Positions 26,489-36,397 are shown, counted from the first letter of the stretch. The stretch is DNA of 64,000 bases from Streptomyces tuirus (GCA_018195615.1 JAGTPG010000002.1:6193501-6257500); one strand, 5' to 3'. The notes: generated from the sequence alone by a model not told the origin. A program made the numbers and translations.

Positions 26489-27765
26489 CTAGAAGTAGGT
26501 ACGGACGTAGTCGACGACCGTGCCGTCCGCCTCCGCGACCGGGATCAGCGGCCACTTGTCGAACGACGTGCACGGATGGGACAGACCGAGACCGACCCAG
26601 TCACCCACCTCCAGGTCCGCCTCGGCCGTGGTGCGCAGCCAGGCGTGCTGGTCGGACAGGGCCGTCACCGACACCCCGGTGGCCGGGCGCTCGGCGCCGT
26701 CCCGGCGGACCACCTGGGCGAACGGCAGGTCGAGGTCGTAGGCCGCGTCCCGCTTGCCCGCGTTGACGAACGCCTGCTCGGCCGTCGGCCGGGACACCAC
26801 CTGCGTCCACAGCCGGAACGCCGGCTCCAGAGCGCCCTCCTCGGGCACCCGGTTGAACGGGGTCAGCTTGCGGTAGTGGCCGTCGTCGTGTGACACGTAC
26901 GCACCCGAGCGCAGCAACTTCAGCACCGGCAGGGAGAGTTCGGGGATCCCGGCGAAGACGTCCGCGACCGCGTCGAACCAGGCGCTGCCGCCCGCGCTGA
27001 CCACGATCTCGTCCAGCCCGGTGAAGCGCCCGGCCTTGTCGAAGTCGGCGGCGAGTGCGACCAGCCGCCCCAGCCACGCCGTCACCCGCTCCGGGTCCGC
27101 CCGCGGCACCTCGCCCTCGTAGCCCGCGACGCCGACCAGCCGCAGGGTCCCCGTGCCCGCCACCGCGTCCGCGACCGCCGCGCACTCCGCCTCCGTACGG
27201 ACACCGGTGCGGGCGTCCTCACCGGCGGCGAGTTCGACGACGACGTCCACGGGCCGCGAGGCGCCGCGCAGCGCCGCGTCCATCAGCTCCACCCGCGCAG
27301 GGAGTCGACGTAGCAGACGAAGCGGAAGTCCGGGTCGGCGTCCAGCTGAGCGGAGACCCAGCGCAGGGCCGCCGGGTCGACCAGCTCGTTCGCGAGGAAC
27401 ACGCGCCGGATCCCGAACGCCCGCGCCACCCGCACCTGGTGCGGCACCGCCAGCGTGATGCCCCACGCCCCGTGCTCGATCTGCCGGTGGAACAGCTGCG
27501 GCGCCATGGAGGTCTTGCCGTGCGGCGCGAAGGCCAGGCCGTGCCGGTCCGCGTACGTCTCCATCAGCTTCAGGTTGTGCTCCAGGCGCTCGGCGGACAG
27601 CGCGAGCACGGGCGTGGCGAAGCCACCGGTGAAGAGATTGCGGCGCTGCGCGGCCAGCTCGCCGACCGTCAGTCCGTCGGCGTCCGGCGGGAGGCCCTTG
27701 AAGCGGTGGTCGACGCGCTCTGCGACGAGCCGGGCGAGGGACTCGGCGGCGGTGTCGACTGTCAT
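26489..27765 (-). CDS. PLP-dependent D-amino-acid deaminase (DSD1/D-threonine aldolase-like, alanine racemase fold), frameshifted
   Basis: About 425 residues after correction. N-terminal alanine-racemase-type TIM barrel with the PLP lysine in PHGKTSMAP (K84). The C-terminal D-serine-dehydratase-like domain has HPCTSFDKW, whose His and Cys bind zinc in family members. It is expected to convert D-amino acids (D-Ser/D-Thr type) to 2-oxo acids plus ammonia through an enamine. The frame breaks near 27293: CGCGGGTGGAG needs one more G to read LRGVELMDAALRGA. SD GGGAGG before the ATG. Upstream gene of the operon with the deacylase, divergent from the kinase-IclR pair. Confidence 0.88.
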
Positions 27766-27785
27766 GGAGCCTCCCTGATCAGCGG

Positions 27786-27804
27786 TGTTGCACTGTCTGC
27801 AACA
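27786..27804. promoter_or_regulatory. Palindromic operator TGTTGCA-N5-TGCAACA, probable IclR site
   Basis: A perfect 7-5-7 inverted repeat in the 142-bp divergent promoter region, 21 bp upstream of the deaminase ATG. A weaker TTGCG-TATA-TCGCTCAA arrangement follows at about 27809-27825. Position between two divergent units and next to an IclR gene makes IclR the best candidate ligand. Confidence 0.65.
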
Positions 27805-27907
27805 TTCATTGCGTATATCGCTCAACGCTGTCTAACATCTCGGCCACCCCCGGTCAATGAAACCGCCACCGACCGCCCCGAGGCCCCGACAAGGAGCTAC
27901 GAGCATC

Positions 27908-28942
27908 GTGACCCCCACCGGACCCTGCAACGCCCCCGACGTCGTGGACGTCGTCGCGCTCGGCGAGTCCATGGTCACGTTCCTGCCCTCCCGGCCGGGC
28001 CGGCTCGCCGACGTGCCGTCGTTCGAGCGGGGGATCGGCGGGGCGGAGTCCAACGTGGCGTGCGTGCTGGCGGCGGCGGGGCACTCCGTCCGGTGGCTCA
28101 GCAGGGTCGGGGACGACCCCTTCGGCGACCATCTGGTGGAGGCGATCGGCGGGTACGGGGTCGACGTGGCGCACGTGCGTCGCGACCCCGACCGCCCGAC
28201 GGGCATCTACTTCCGCACCGCCGGGGACCGGGCCACCGACGCGCACGAGGTGGCGTACTACCGGGCCGGTTCCGCGGCGTCCGCGATGAGCGCGACGGAC
28301 CCCGACCCGGCGGCGGTGCGCGCCGGGCGCGTGCTGCACCTCTCCGGGATCACGGCCGCACTGTCCGGGACCTGCCTGGACCTGATGCGCGAACTGACCG
28401 CACGCCGGCCCGGCCGCCCCCTGGTCTCCTTCGACGTCAACCACCGGCCCGGCCTGTGGCGCGACGCCGACGCCCCGAAGGTGCTCCGGGACCTCGCCCG
28501 GGGCGCGGACCTCGTGTTCGTCGGGCAGGACGAGGCCTGGGGCCTGCACAGCGCCGAGGCCGTCCGCGCCGCCCTCCCCGAACCCGAGGTGCTGGTCGTC
28601 AAGCAGGGCGCCGCAGGAGCCACCGTCTTCGAGAAGCGGGACGTCACCTTCGTCCCCGCCCCGCGCGTCGACGTCGTCGCCGCCGTCGGCGCGGGCGACG
28701 CCTTCGCCGCCGGGTTCCTCTCCGCCACCCTGCGCGGACTGCCCGTACGGGACCGCCTGCGGCACGGGCACCTCATGGCCGCCGCCGCGCTCACCGTCCC
28801 CGGCGACCTCGCCACGCCGCCCGCCCGGCAGCACGCCGACCGGCTCGTCGCCCTGGACGACGCGGCATGGGGGAGACTGCGACTCGGCCCCGGCTGGACC
28901 GAGGACACCCAGCGGGCCGACGAGGAGGTACGTACGCCATGA
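27908..28942 (+). CDS. PfkB-family sugar kinase (2-keto-3-deoxygluconate kinase-like)
   Basis: 344 residues of the ribokinase/PfkB fold. The N-terminal motif VVALGESMVTFLP and the glycine-rich GGAESNVACVLAAAG resemble KdgK. The C-terminal signature VGAGDAFAAGFLS holds the catalytic base D264. It phosphorylates a sugar or sugar acid with ATP. Its presence opposite D-amino-acid genes suggests a role in handling the 2-oxo acid or a linked hydroxy acid, but the substrate is inferred only. GTG at 27908 is preferred: AAGGAG lies 11 bp upstream, whereas the ATG at 27857 has none. Overlaps the IclR ATG by 4 bp. Confidence 0.85.
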   Translation: MTPTGPCNAPDVVDVVALGESMVTFLPSRPGRLADVPSFERGIGGAESNVACVLAAAGHSVRWLSRVGDDPFGDHLVEAIGGYGVDVAHVRRDPDRPTGIYFRTAGDRATDAHEVAYYRAGSAASAMSATDPDPAAVRAGRVLHLSGITAALSGTCLDLMRELTARRPGRPLVSFDVNHRPGLWRDADAPKVLRDLARGADLVFVGQDEAWGLHSAEAVRAALPEPEVLVVKQGAAGATVFEKRDVTFVPAPRVDVVAAVGAGDAFAAGFLSATLRGLPVRDRLRHGHLMAAAALTVPGDLATPPARQHADRLVALDDAAWGRLRLGPGWTEDTQRADEEVRTP

Positions 28943-29700
28943 GCCAGACCGTCGACCGCGCGCTCAGCATCCTGCCGCTGCTCGCCGAGGGCCCCGCCGA
29001 CCTGGGGCAGGTCGCCGACCGCCTCGGCGTGCACAAGTCCACGGCCCTGCGCCTGCTGCGCACCCTCCACGAGCACGGCCTGGTCTACCGCCAGTCCGAC
29101 CAGCGCTACCGCCTCGGCGCCCGGCTCTTCGCGCTCGCCCAGGAGGCGATGGAGAACCTCGACGTGCGCGAGATCGCCCACCCCCACCTGGTCCGCCTCA
29201 ACGAGAGCTGCGGACACACCGTGCACCTCGCCGTGTACGAGGAGAACGAGGTCCTCTACATCGACAAGGTCGAGAGCCGCTACCCCGTCCGGATGTACTC
29301 CCGGATCGGCAAGCCCGTCGCCATCACCGTCGCCGCGGTCGCCAAGCTGCTGCTGGCCGACCTGCCCGAGCACGAGCGGCGGGCGGTCGCCGAGAAGCTC
29401 GACTACCCCACCTACACGGCCCGTTCGACACCCAACGCCGGCGCGTTCCTGCGCGAGCTGGAGAAGGTGCGCGAACAGGGCTGGGCCACCGACCTCGGCG
29501 GCCACGAGGAGTCCATCAACTGCGTCGCGGCGCCCATCCGCGGCGCCGACGGCCGGGTCGTCGCCGCGATGTCGGTCTCCGCGCCGAACGTCGTCGTCAC
29601 CGCCGACGAACTCCTCACCCTCCTGCCGCTGGTGCGCCGCACGGCGGACGCCATCAGCGGGGAGTACTCCGGCAGAACACCAGTCAACTACCCGGCCTGA
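28939..29700 (+). CDS. IclR-family regulator, C-terminus altered by IS insertion
   Basis: 253 residues. Winged HTH (VDRALSILPLLAEG, VADRLGVHKSTALRLLRTL) then the IclR effector domain (LNESCGHTVHLAVYEENEVLYIDKV, DLGGHEESINCVAAPI). It probably represses the deaminase-deacylase and kinase operons through the palindrome at 27786-27804. The final codons are contributed by the IS: after VN the reading YPA-stop lies inside the element. Removing it would give VNSGSSAGSPG-stop. The effector domain itself is complete, so function is likely kept. ATG overlaps the kinase stop, with GGAGG upstream. Confidence 0.9.
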   Translation: MSQTVDRALSILPLLAEGPADLGQVADRLGVHKSTALRLLRTLHEHGLVYRQSDQRYRLGARLFALAQEAMENLDVREIAHPHLVRLNESCGHTVHLAVYEENEVLYIDKVESRYPVRMYSRIGKPVAITVAAVAKLLLADLPEHERRAVAEKLDYPTYTARSTPNAGAFLRELEKVREQGWATDLGGHEESINCVAAPIRGADGRVVAAMSVSAPNVVVTADELLTLLPLVRRTADAISGEYSGRTPVNYPA

Positions 29701-29800
29701 AGGGCTGGGCTTGCAGGCAGAGTGAGACGTGTTACTGGTGCCCCACTGTGGGTTCCTGCGTCCGGTACGCCTATGGCGTTCTGGGGCGGTTGACTGCGCC
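29683..29800 (-). ncRNA. Predicted omega RNA (right-end guide RNA) of TnpB
   Basis: By analogy with characterised TnpB elements, the right-end region overlapping and following the tnpB 3' end forms the scaffold of the guide RNA. The sequence here (after the tnpB stop at 29771) can fold into several stems and ends at the GTTGAC boundary. The guide would then be the flanking chromosomal sequence, here antisense iclR. Exact ends are not determined. Confidence 0.35.
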
Positions 29801-30910
29801 CCGCTGCCACGCGGCATCGGCCCGGTGGGCGATGTTGCGGGAGCCATTGTGGTCCGCGTGCAGGATCGTCCCACAGGACTTGCACACGAACCGTGCCTGG
29901 GTCACCCGGTTCGATCGGTGGGTGTGCCAGCACTGGGAGCACTGGCGGGAGGTGTTGCGCGGGTCCACATGGACCACGGGCACACCCGCCCGTTTCGCTT
30001 TGTACTCGACGAATGCGCCGAGCTGGGCGAAGGCCCAGGAGTGCAGTCGTGCCCGCTGGTCTTTCCTGGCCGTAACCCTCTGCCGGATACCGGTCAGGTC
30101 TTCCAGACCGATACCCCGTGAGGTGCGTTCAGCGGTAGCAACGAGCTTTTTGGCGATGATGTGGTTGCGCTGGGTGGCGTACCGGGCCTCACGGCGCCGG
30201 TTGCGCTTCATCACCCGCGCCGCGGACTTGGTCCGCTTCTTCTGCAACTTCGAGCGCAGGTCACGCTTGCGCCGACGGTAGCGGTTCACCTGACGGCCGG
30301 ACATGATCCGGCCGTCCGAGGTGGTGGCGATGTTCACGATACCGAGATCCACACCCAGGAACCCTCTGGGCTCGTACACCTCAGGCTCGGGGACATCGAT
30401 GGTGGCGACCAGGAAGAACATGCCGTCCCGCATCACCAGATCAGATTCGCCCTTGCGCCGCCCGAGCAGCTTCAACGCCTCGGGCGAGCCGACGAACGGG
30501 ATGCCCTTCAGACGTCCGGCCACGGTCCAGATCGACACCGTCCGCCGGTCGAGGTTCCAGGTCAGAATCCGGTCGTCGTACGGCTGAGCCGATTCCTCAC
30601 GGAAACGGATGGGCCTCGACTCCGCCTTGACCCGGCGCCTGGATCCTTCCGGGCCGTAGTTCCCGGCCTTCAGGTTCGCCTTGAGTGTGGCGTAGGCGTC
30701 GCACACCTTCTTCACCGTGCGCACAGCCGCCTGCGCCCCGAGATCGAAATCAGCCTTGATCCGGTGGTACACGGCATCTTGCAACACGTTCCGGCGCTTC
30801 AGATCCTTCGCGAACGCCACCTCGGAGGCCGCGTTCGCGGCCCGGTTACAGGCACGCAGAGTGGCCGCCAGCGCGTCCGCATCATGAGCGGACGTCGGCA
30901 ACAACTTCAC
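29771..30910 (-). CDS. tnpB: RNA-guided endonuclease TnpB (IS605 OrfB family)
   Basis: 379 residues. The split RuvC nuclease is complete: D188 (GVDLGIVNIAT), E270 (IGLEDLTGIR) and D353 (HADHNGSRNIA), with the zinc finger C324/C327 and C343/C346 (CSQCWH, CKSCG). The N-terminal helical part (ATLRACNRAANAASEVAF) is recognisable. GTG is the first possible start in frame; a few N-terminal residues normally present may be missing. All catalytic residues are present, so it is probably active. In this family TnpB cuts DNA next to the target-adjacent motif under guidance of the right-end RNA, helping the element to persist. Confidence 0.93.
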   Translation of the reverse strand: MKLLPTSAHDADALAATLRACNRAANAASEVAFAKDLKRRNVLQDAVYHRIKADFDLGAQAAVRTVKKVCDAYATLKANLKAGNYGPEGSRRRVKAESRPIRFREESAQPYDDRILTWNLDRRTVSIWTVAGRLKGIPFVGSPEALKLLGRRKGESDLVMRDGMFFLVATIDVPEPEVYEPRGFLGVDLGIVNIATTSDGRIMSGRQVNRYRRRKRDLRSKLQKKRTKSAARVMKRNRRREARYATQRNHIIAKKLVATAERTSRGIGLEDLTGIRQRVTARKDQRARLHSWAFAQLGAFVEYKAKRAGVPVVHVDPRNTSRQCSQCWHTHRSNRVTQARFVCKSCGTILHADHNGSRNIAHRADAAWQRGAVNRPRTP

Positions 30911-30998
30911 CTGCGCGGTTATCTTGACGCAAGTGACGCTAGTAAGGTCTTGATCGGCAAGTCAACTCGGGGTCTTCTGCGGGAAGTCCGGGGTAGAC

Positions 30999-31025
30999 GA
31001 CGAACCGCCCTGGCGGCGGATCGTC
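30999..31025 (+). terminator. Hairpin with T-tail, ancestral iclR terminator
   Basis: GACGAACCGCC pairs with GGCGGATCGTC (one mismatch) across CTGGC, followed by TTT. It lies a few bases after the TAG that would end iclR if the IS were absent, so it probably terminated the kinase-iclR transcript before insertion. Confidence 0.55.
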
Positions 31026-31118
31026 TTTCCCTGCCCTGCTCCGCAGCAGCTTCGATTCCTCCCCGCCCCAAAGGACGGGGCTTCCTCGAAGGAGACAGGT
31101 GAAGGGCATCGCCACCCC

Positions 31119-31529
31119 ATGACGGACAAGATCGCACTCACCCCGAAGACCCACACCGCCCCGCCGGCGAAGTTCTCGCACGGTGTGAAGAAGGGCAACA
31201 TCCTCCAGGTCGCCGGACAGGTCGGCTTCCTCCCCGCCGAGGAGGGCAAGCCGCCCACACCCGCCGGGCCGACCCTGCGCGAGCAGACCCTCCAGACCCT
31301 CGCCAACGTCAAGGCGATCCTCGAGGAGGGCGGCGCCGGCTGGGACGACGTGATGATGATCCGCGTCTACCTCACCGACGTCGACCACTTCGCCGAGATG
31401 AACGCGATCTACAACGCGTACTTCGAGGAGCAGGGCCTGACCCAGCCGCCCGCCGCGCGCACCACCGTCTACGTCGGCCTCCCCGCGGGCCTCCTCGTCG
31501 AGATCGACGCCCTGGCCGTCCTCGGCTGA
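31119..31529 (+). CDS. ridA: RidA-family enamine/imine deaminase
   Basis: 136 residues, the usual RidA (YjgF/YER057c) size. It hydrolyses reactive enamines such as 2-aminoacrylate released by PLP dehydratases to 2-oxo acids. Conserved features: GNILQVAGQVGF, the VKAILEEGGAGWDDVMM helix and the substrate-binding Arg114 in PPAARTTVYVGLP. A GAAGGAG sequence lies some 20 bp upstream of the ATG. Before the IS insertion it would have followed iclR directly, which links it functionally to the D-amino-acid deaminase of the locus. Confidence 0.93.
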   Translation: MTDKIALTPKTHTAPPAKFSHGVKKGNILQVAGQVGFLPAEEGKPPTPAGPTLREQTLQTLANVKAILEEGGAGWDDVMMIRVYLTDVDHFAEMNAIYNAYFEEQGLTQPPAARTTVYVGLPAGLLVEIDALAVLG

Positions 31530-31611
31530 CCGGCCCGTTCGTGTAGGCGTCTGATAACGATGCAGGAGCTGGCTGTGTGCGGCACAGGTTTGTCGACCAT
31601 ACTGCTGCGCT

Positions 31612-32138
31612 GTGGAGCAGCGCATAGGTTCGAGCAGCCAGCCCCTGGAAGGCGCCGGATTCGACCCGGCTTTCATCCCCGGGCTCACGTCACCCGCGTC
31701 CGGACGGACGGAGGACGACGGGCCGGAGAAGGAGCCTGAGGTCGCCGAGGCGGAGGAGGACGCACCTGAGGCGGAGGAGGCCGCACCCGAGGCGGAGGAG
31801 AAGGACGCGGCGTCCTCCCCGAGCCGGAGGAGGACGCCCCGGCCGACGGTCCCGTCTTCGAGGCGTCCGACCGCCGCGCCAAGATGGTCGCCGACCACAG
31901 AGGTGTCCGACTCTCCCTGGACGACCAGGAGTGCGAGTTCCGCTGGGACGAGATCGGCGCGGTGGAGACGGAGACGGCACGCTTCGGCAAGCGTTACACC
32001 GTCACCGTCCACACCCCTGACCGGCGCTGGTACCCGATCGAGATCGAGGCACCGGCCAGGAGCCGGTTCGCCGAGTGGGACGCCCAGCTGGACGCCGTGC
32101 TGGACGCCTACTTCGAGGAAGAGGAAGACGCCGACTAG
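31612..32138 (+). CDS. Acidic protein with C-terminal PH-like domain, frameshifted
   Basis: About 175 residues after correction. The start (VEQRIGSSSQPLEG) leads into a Glu-rich low-complexity stretch and then a small PH-like beta domain (MVADHRGVRLSLDDQECEFRWDEIGAVETE, WYPIEIEAPARSRFAEWDAQLD). The frame changes near 31816: TCCTCCCCGAGCC needs one more C to read EPEEDAPADGPVFEAS. CATACT lies 8 bp before the GTG, so the mRNA may be leaderless. The domain is shared with the protein at 39450-39881. Function unknown. Its stop overlaps that of the convergent M14 peptidase by 3 bp. Confidence 0.7.
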
Positions 32139-33484
32139 CCGCAGTACTGCGCTTCCTTGCCGATCGACCGGTACATGCAGTCCGCGTTCTCCAGCAACTG
32201 CAACACCGCGTCCCGGTTACGAGAGGTCTCCCGCTCGATCACCTCGTCGGGCGGGTAGAACCCCCACCCCCGGACCTCGGATACATCTCGAACGTGTAGC
32301 CGAAGATCTTGTGCGTCCCCAGAGATAGTCGTCGATCGACCCGTCCGTGATGTACAGGTCGCTGGACTGCTCCGCCGTGTACCCGTTGCTCGCGGCCATC
32401 TTCTGCCCGACCGCCTTGAACGCCGCGTTGTCGTCCGCGGTCATCCCGGTCGTCGTGTCCGAGTACGTGTAGCCGAACGGCCACAGCACCAGCTCGCTGT
32501 ACGTGTGGAAGTCGACACCGGCCTTGATCTGCTGCTTGCCGCCGACGACCCGGCTGCGCACGAAGTCCGCGACGACCTTCACCTCGGGCGCCGACTCCGC
32601 CGCCGTCCCCGGTAGGTCTCCGAGGACGTCGAGCCCGAGGAGCCGCCGCAGCAGCCCCAGCGGTAGTTCCAGTTGCGGTTCAGGTCCGTACCGACGTACG
32701 ACGAACCCGAGTTGGGCTGCCGGTTCTTGCGCCAGGAGCGGTACGACCCGGTGGCGATGTCGTACTCGCCGCCGTCCGGGTTGATGTCCGGGACGATCCA
32801 GATCTCACGGTTGTTCACCATGCTGGTGACGCGCGAGTCCGAGCCGTAGTCGGAGGTCAGCTCGCGCAGCAGGTAGAGCGCCATCTCGACGGTGAGGTGC
32901 TCACGGGCGTGCTGGTGGTGCGTGAACAGCACCTCCGGCTCGGACTCGTCCGCACCGACGTTGTCGCTGATCTTGATGGCCACGATGTTGCGGCCCTGGT
33001 ACGACTTGCCGATCACGCGCTGGCTCGCGATGGACGGGTTGGCCGAGACGATCGAGTTGATCTCGCTCGTCATCTCCGCGTAGTTGTGGTACTTCGAGTC
33101 GCCGGACGGGAAGTCGAAGAGCCGGACGTCGTCCTCGCCGGCGGACCGGTCGGGCACCGCGCCGAGCGCCGTGACCTCGTAGCCCTGTGCGCGCAGCTTC
33201 TTGATCTGGTCCGCGCGGCCGGAGACGACGACCCCGTGACCGTGCACCTCGTCCACGGTCACGCCCGCGCGCTGAAGTGCCGTGCGGTCCTTGGCCGTCG
33301 AGTGCAGATGGATTTCGTACTGCCGGACGTCGTCCACCGCCGGGGCGGCCTGCGCCGCGCTGTCGGCGGTGGCGTCCGGCGCCGTCGCGGAGAGGGGCGC
33401 CGCGAGGGCGAGTGCGAGAAGCGAGGCGAGGGCGGCGGTGCGTCTGCCGGTGCGGGCACCGGAGCCTCGTATGCGAAGTCGCAT
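32135..33484 (-). CDS. Secreted M14 zinc carboxypeptidase, frameshifted three times
   Basis: About 450 residues after correction. Signal peptide (LASLLALALAAPLSATA), a propeptide (about 35-115) and a carboxypeptidase T/A-like domain: zinc motif HHQHAREHLTVE (HxxE), NPDGGEYD, TDLNRNW (substrate Arg), then DFHTYSELVLWPFG with the third zinc His. It removes C-terminal residues of peptides outside the cell. Frame breaks (-1 each) lie near 32610, 32318 and 32268, all in runs of four or five C on the + strand. The corrected end reads ...GKEAQYCG-stop. Start fixed by AAGGAG. Divergent from the LuxR-ATPase gene. Confidence 0.88.
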
Positions 33485-33757
33485 GAAATCTCCTTGTGGG
33501 AGGTGGGGTTGTTCCGTGCGACGTACGTGGTGCGGGTGGCGCATATCGTTCTGCCGATGGCATGAGCAGGTCAAGACCGAAAGTGGCCGCGCAGTGTACG
33601 CGTGCGGCGTGACGGTCGAGGAGGAGCGGCCGAAGTACACCCTGGGGTGTGACCCGAGCGTGCATATATGTACGTAGCCGGGAGACAGTGAGGGTCCGCG
33701 CAAGGGGAGCCGGAATGTCCGGATCCTCGGACCACACCCTCAGAGGACTGGCTGATC

Positions 33758-36348
33758 ATGGGCGGATCAGCGCCACGACGGGATCACCAGCTGCCGGTCG
33801 AGACGACCAGCTTCGTCGACCGGCGTGGCGAACTGACCGAGGGCCGAGAGCTGCTGGCCCGGGCACGGCTGGTGACACTGACCGGGCCGGGCGGCGTCGG
33901 CAAGACCCGGCTCGCCGCGCGCATCGCGGCCCGCGTGCAGCGGGCGTTCCCGGACGGGGTGCGTTTCGTGCATCTCTCCGGGCTGCACGACCCGGCGCTC
34001 GTCCCGCTCGCCGCCGCCGAGGCACTGGGGCTGCACGGCCACTCCGCCCAGCCGCCCCTGGACGACCTCGTGGAGCAGGTACGGGACCGGCGGCTGCTCC
34101 TCGTCGTCGACAACTGCGAGCATCTGGCGGGTGCCTGCGCGCAGCTGGCCGCGGCCCTGCTGCACGGCACCGAGGGGGTCCGCGTCCTGGCCACCAGCCG
34201 GCACCGGCTCGGCCTCACCGAGGAGCACCTGCTGGAGGTACGGCCGCTGTCCGTGCCCGACCCGGACGGCGACCTGTCCGCCGCCGAGGGGTACCCGGCC
34301 CTCACGCTCTTCGCCGACCGGGCCGCCGCGGTCGTCCCCGGCTTCCGTCTCACGCCCGGCAACCTCGCGTCCGTGGCCCGCCTGTGCCGCCGCCTGGACG
34401 GCCTGCCCCTCGCCATCGAACTCGCCGCGGTCCGCATGCGCGTCCTCGACGTCGACCAGCTCCTGGACCGCCTCGACGACCGCTACCGCTTCCTCACCAC
34501 CGGCAGCCCGCGGCCCAGCCCCGCCACCAGACCCTGCGGGCGGCGGTCGCCTGGAGCCACGACCTGTGCACCGGTCCCGAGCAGCTGGTGTGGGCCCGGT
34601 TGTCGGTCCTCGCGGGCAGTTTCGACCTGGAGACGGCGGAGGCGGTGTGCGCGGACGACGGCGGGGCGGGGGACGCCGTGCGGGGAACTCTGCCGGAGGA
34701 CGTCGCCGGGTTCGTCGGCGGCGCGGCGCGGGGAGTGGCGTCCAGCGCAGGTGTCCGGCCTGTGCGGGCACTCGCGGGAACCCGGACACTCCCTCCGCCC
34801 GAGAGCGGTACGAGGGAGGCCGGGTCGAGCGGTGAACTCGCCTCCCTGCCCGTGCCCCGCCCCGGCGGCCCCCCGCTGCGCCCAGCGGTCGGCGCCGCGC
34901 ATGCTTTGTACGCCCGGCCCGTTCCAGCCCTCCGCGCCGATGACGTCCTCGACGCCGTCGCCGGGCTGGTGGACAAGTCCGTGCTGTGCCGGGAGCCCGG
35001 GCCCGGCGGCGTGCGGTACCGGCTGCTCGACACGCTGCGGCAGTACGGGCTGGAGCAGTTGCGGCGGACGGTGGGGGAGGAGGACGCCGCCCTGCGGCGG
35101 CAGCGGGACTGGATGCTGCGGCGCGTCGAGGACTGCGAGCGCCGCTGGTTCGGGCCCGGACAGCCGGAGACCGTCGCCCGGCTGCGGGCCGACCGCGACA
35201 ACCTGCGCGCCGCCCTCGACCACAGCCTCTCCACCCCCGGCGAGGAGCTCGCCGGACTGCGGCTCGCCGGCACGCTCTGGTTCTACTGGCACGCCTGCGG
35301 CGCACCGCGCGAGGGCCTGTACTGGCTCGACCGGGCCCTGGCCGCGTGCCCCGGGCCGACCCGGGAACGGGCCCGCGGCCTCTGGGTCGCCGGGCTGCTG
35401 GCCGCCGCCACCCAGGACTTCCCGCGCGGCCGCCGCAACGCCGGGGACGCCCTCGCCCTCGCCCGGCTGCTGGGCGACGCCGCCGAGGCCGCCCACGCCG
35501 AGTACGTCATCGGCGTCCTGAAGCTGTTCGGCGACGACCTGCCGGGCGCGCTGCGGCACTTCGAGACCACCGTCGCCCGCGGCCCCGTGCCCGGCCAGCA
35601 CCTGAGCCTCGTAGGCCTCGACCAGGTCGAACTCGCCTGTGCGCTGGGCTTCCTCGGCGAGGCCGACCGGGCCGTCGAAGTGTGCGAGGAGGCCCTGCGG
35701 CTGTGTGAGAGGCACGACGAGCAGTGGGTACGGTCGTACGTGCTGCGCATGCTCGCCCTCGCGCACAGCGTGCGCCACGACTGGCCCCGGGCCGAACGGC
35801 ACGCCCGAGAGGCCCTGCGCCTGAAACTCGCCGTCCACGACGTCATCGGCATCGCCCTCACCCTCGACCTGCTCGCGTCCATCGCCGTCGAACGCGGCGC
35901 CCACCGGGACGCGGCCGTGCTGCTCGGCGGCGCCGACCGCGTCTGGGCCGACATCGACGCCGCCCGCTGGGGCGCCCGCACCCTCAACTCCGTACGCCGG
36001 GACAGCGAGAGAAGAGCCTGCCGGGCCCTGGGACAGGACGAGTTCGAACGGGCCCACCGGCGCGGCGGCTGCCTCGGCCTCGCGGAGCTCGTCGGCCACG
36101 CCCTCCAGGAACCGGCCCGACCACACCCCGGAGAGGCGCAGGCCCCGTACGAGGACGGCACGGTCCGCCTCACCCGCCGTGAGACCGAGGTCGCCCGGCT
36201 CGTCGCCGAAGGGCTCGCCAACCAGCAGATCGCCGACCGACTGGTGATCGCCCGCCGCACCGCCGAAGGCCACGTCGAACGCATCCTCAGCAAGCTCGGC
36301 TTCAGCAACCGCAGCCAGATCGCCGCCTGGGTGACGGCACAGCGCTGA
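33758..36348 (+). CDS. LuxR-family regulator with N-terminal STAND/NB-ARC-type ATPase, frameshifted
   Basis: About 863 residues after correction. The AAA/NB-ARC ATPase has Walker A LTGPGGVGKTRLAARIA, Walker B RRLLLVVDNCEH and GLPLAIELAAVRMR. It is followed by a helical/TPR-like region (about 400-780) and a C-terminal LuxR HTH (LTRRETEVARLVAEGLANQQIADRLVIARRTAEGHV in pieces). Such proteins act as ATP-dependent switches activating transcription. The frame breaks near 34512 (GGCAGCCCGCGGCCCAG), after which QPRHQTLRAAVAWSH continues. A Pro/Gly-rich stretch of about 70 residues (34690-34930), unusual for the family, sits before DDVLDAVAGLVDKSVL. The 273 bp upstream is shared with the divergent peptidase. 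Confidence 0.85.
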
Positions 36349-36397
36349 CCGCCCGCACCGAGACCAGGCGAACCCGCCCACACCCCGAGGGGAACAC

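Larger units (their letters stand above)
29683..30966 (-). mobile_element. TnpB-only IS200/IS605-type (IS1341-like) element
   Basis: About 1.28 kb holding a single tnpB and no tnpA. GTCAAC occurs exactly at both junctions (29683-29688 and 30961-30966). On the tnpB strand this reads GTTGAC at the left end, followed by the element, and GTTGAC at the right end. The right end has an imperfect hairpin (CCC-A-GCC...GGC-C-GGG) typical of this group. Fusing the flanks at GTCAAC restores a continuous IclR frame with a new stop and a hairpin, which supports the boundaries. TTGAC would be the target-adjacent motif. With no transposase gene, movement would need TnpA from elsewhere. Confidence 0.75.

Noticed and set aside
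31040..31090. CCCCGCCCC-AAAG-GACGGGG hairpin upstream of ridA as the IS right end
   Set aside because: It lies outside the GTCAAC-bounded element and beyond the hairpin of the ancestral iclR end; right-end features are found at 29683-29720 instead. It may be a ridA leader structure.
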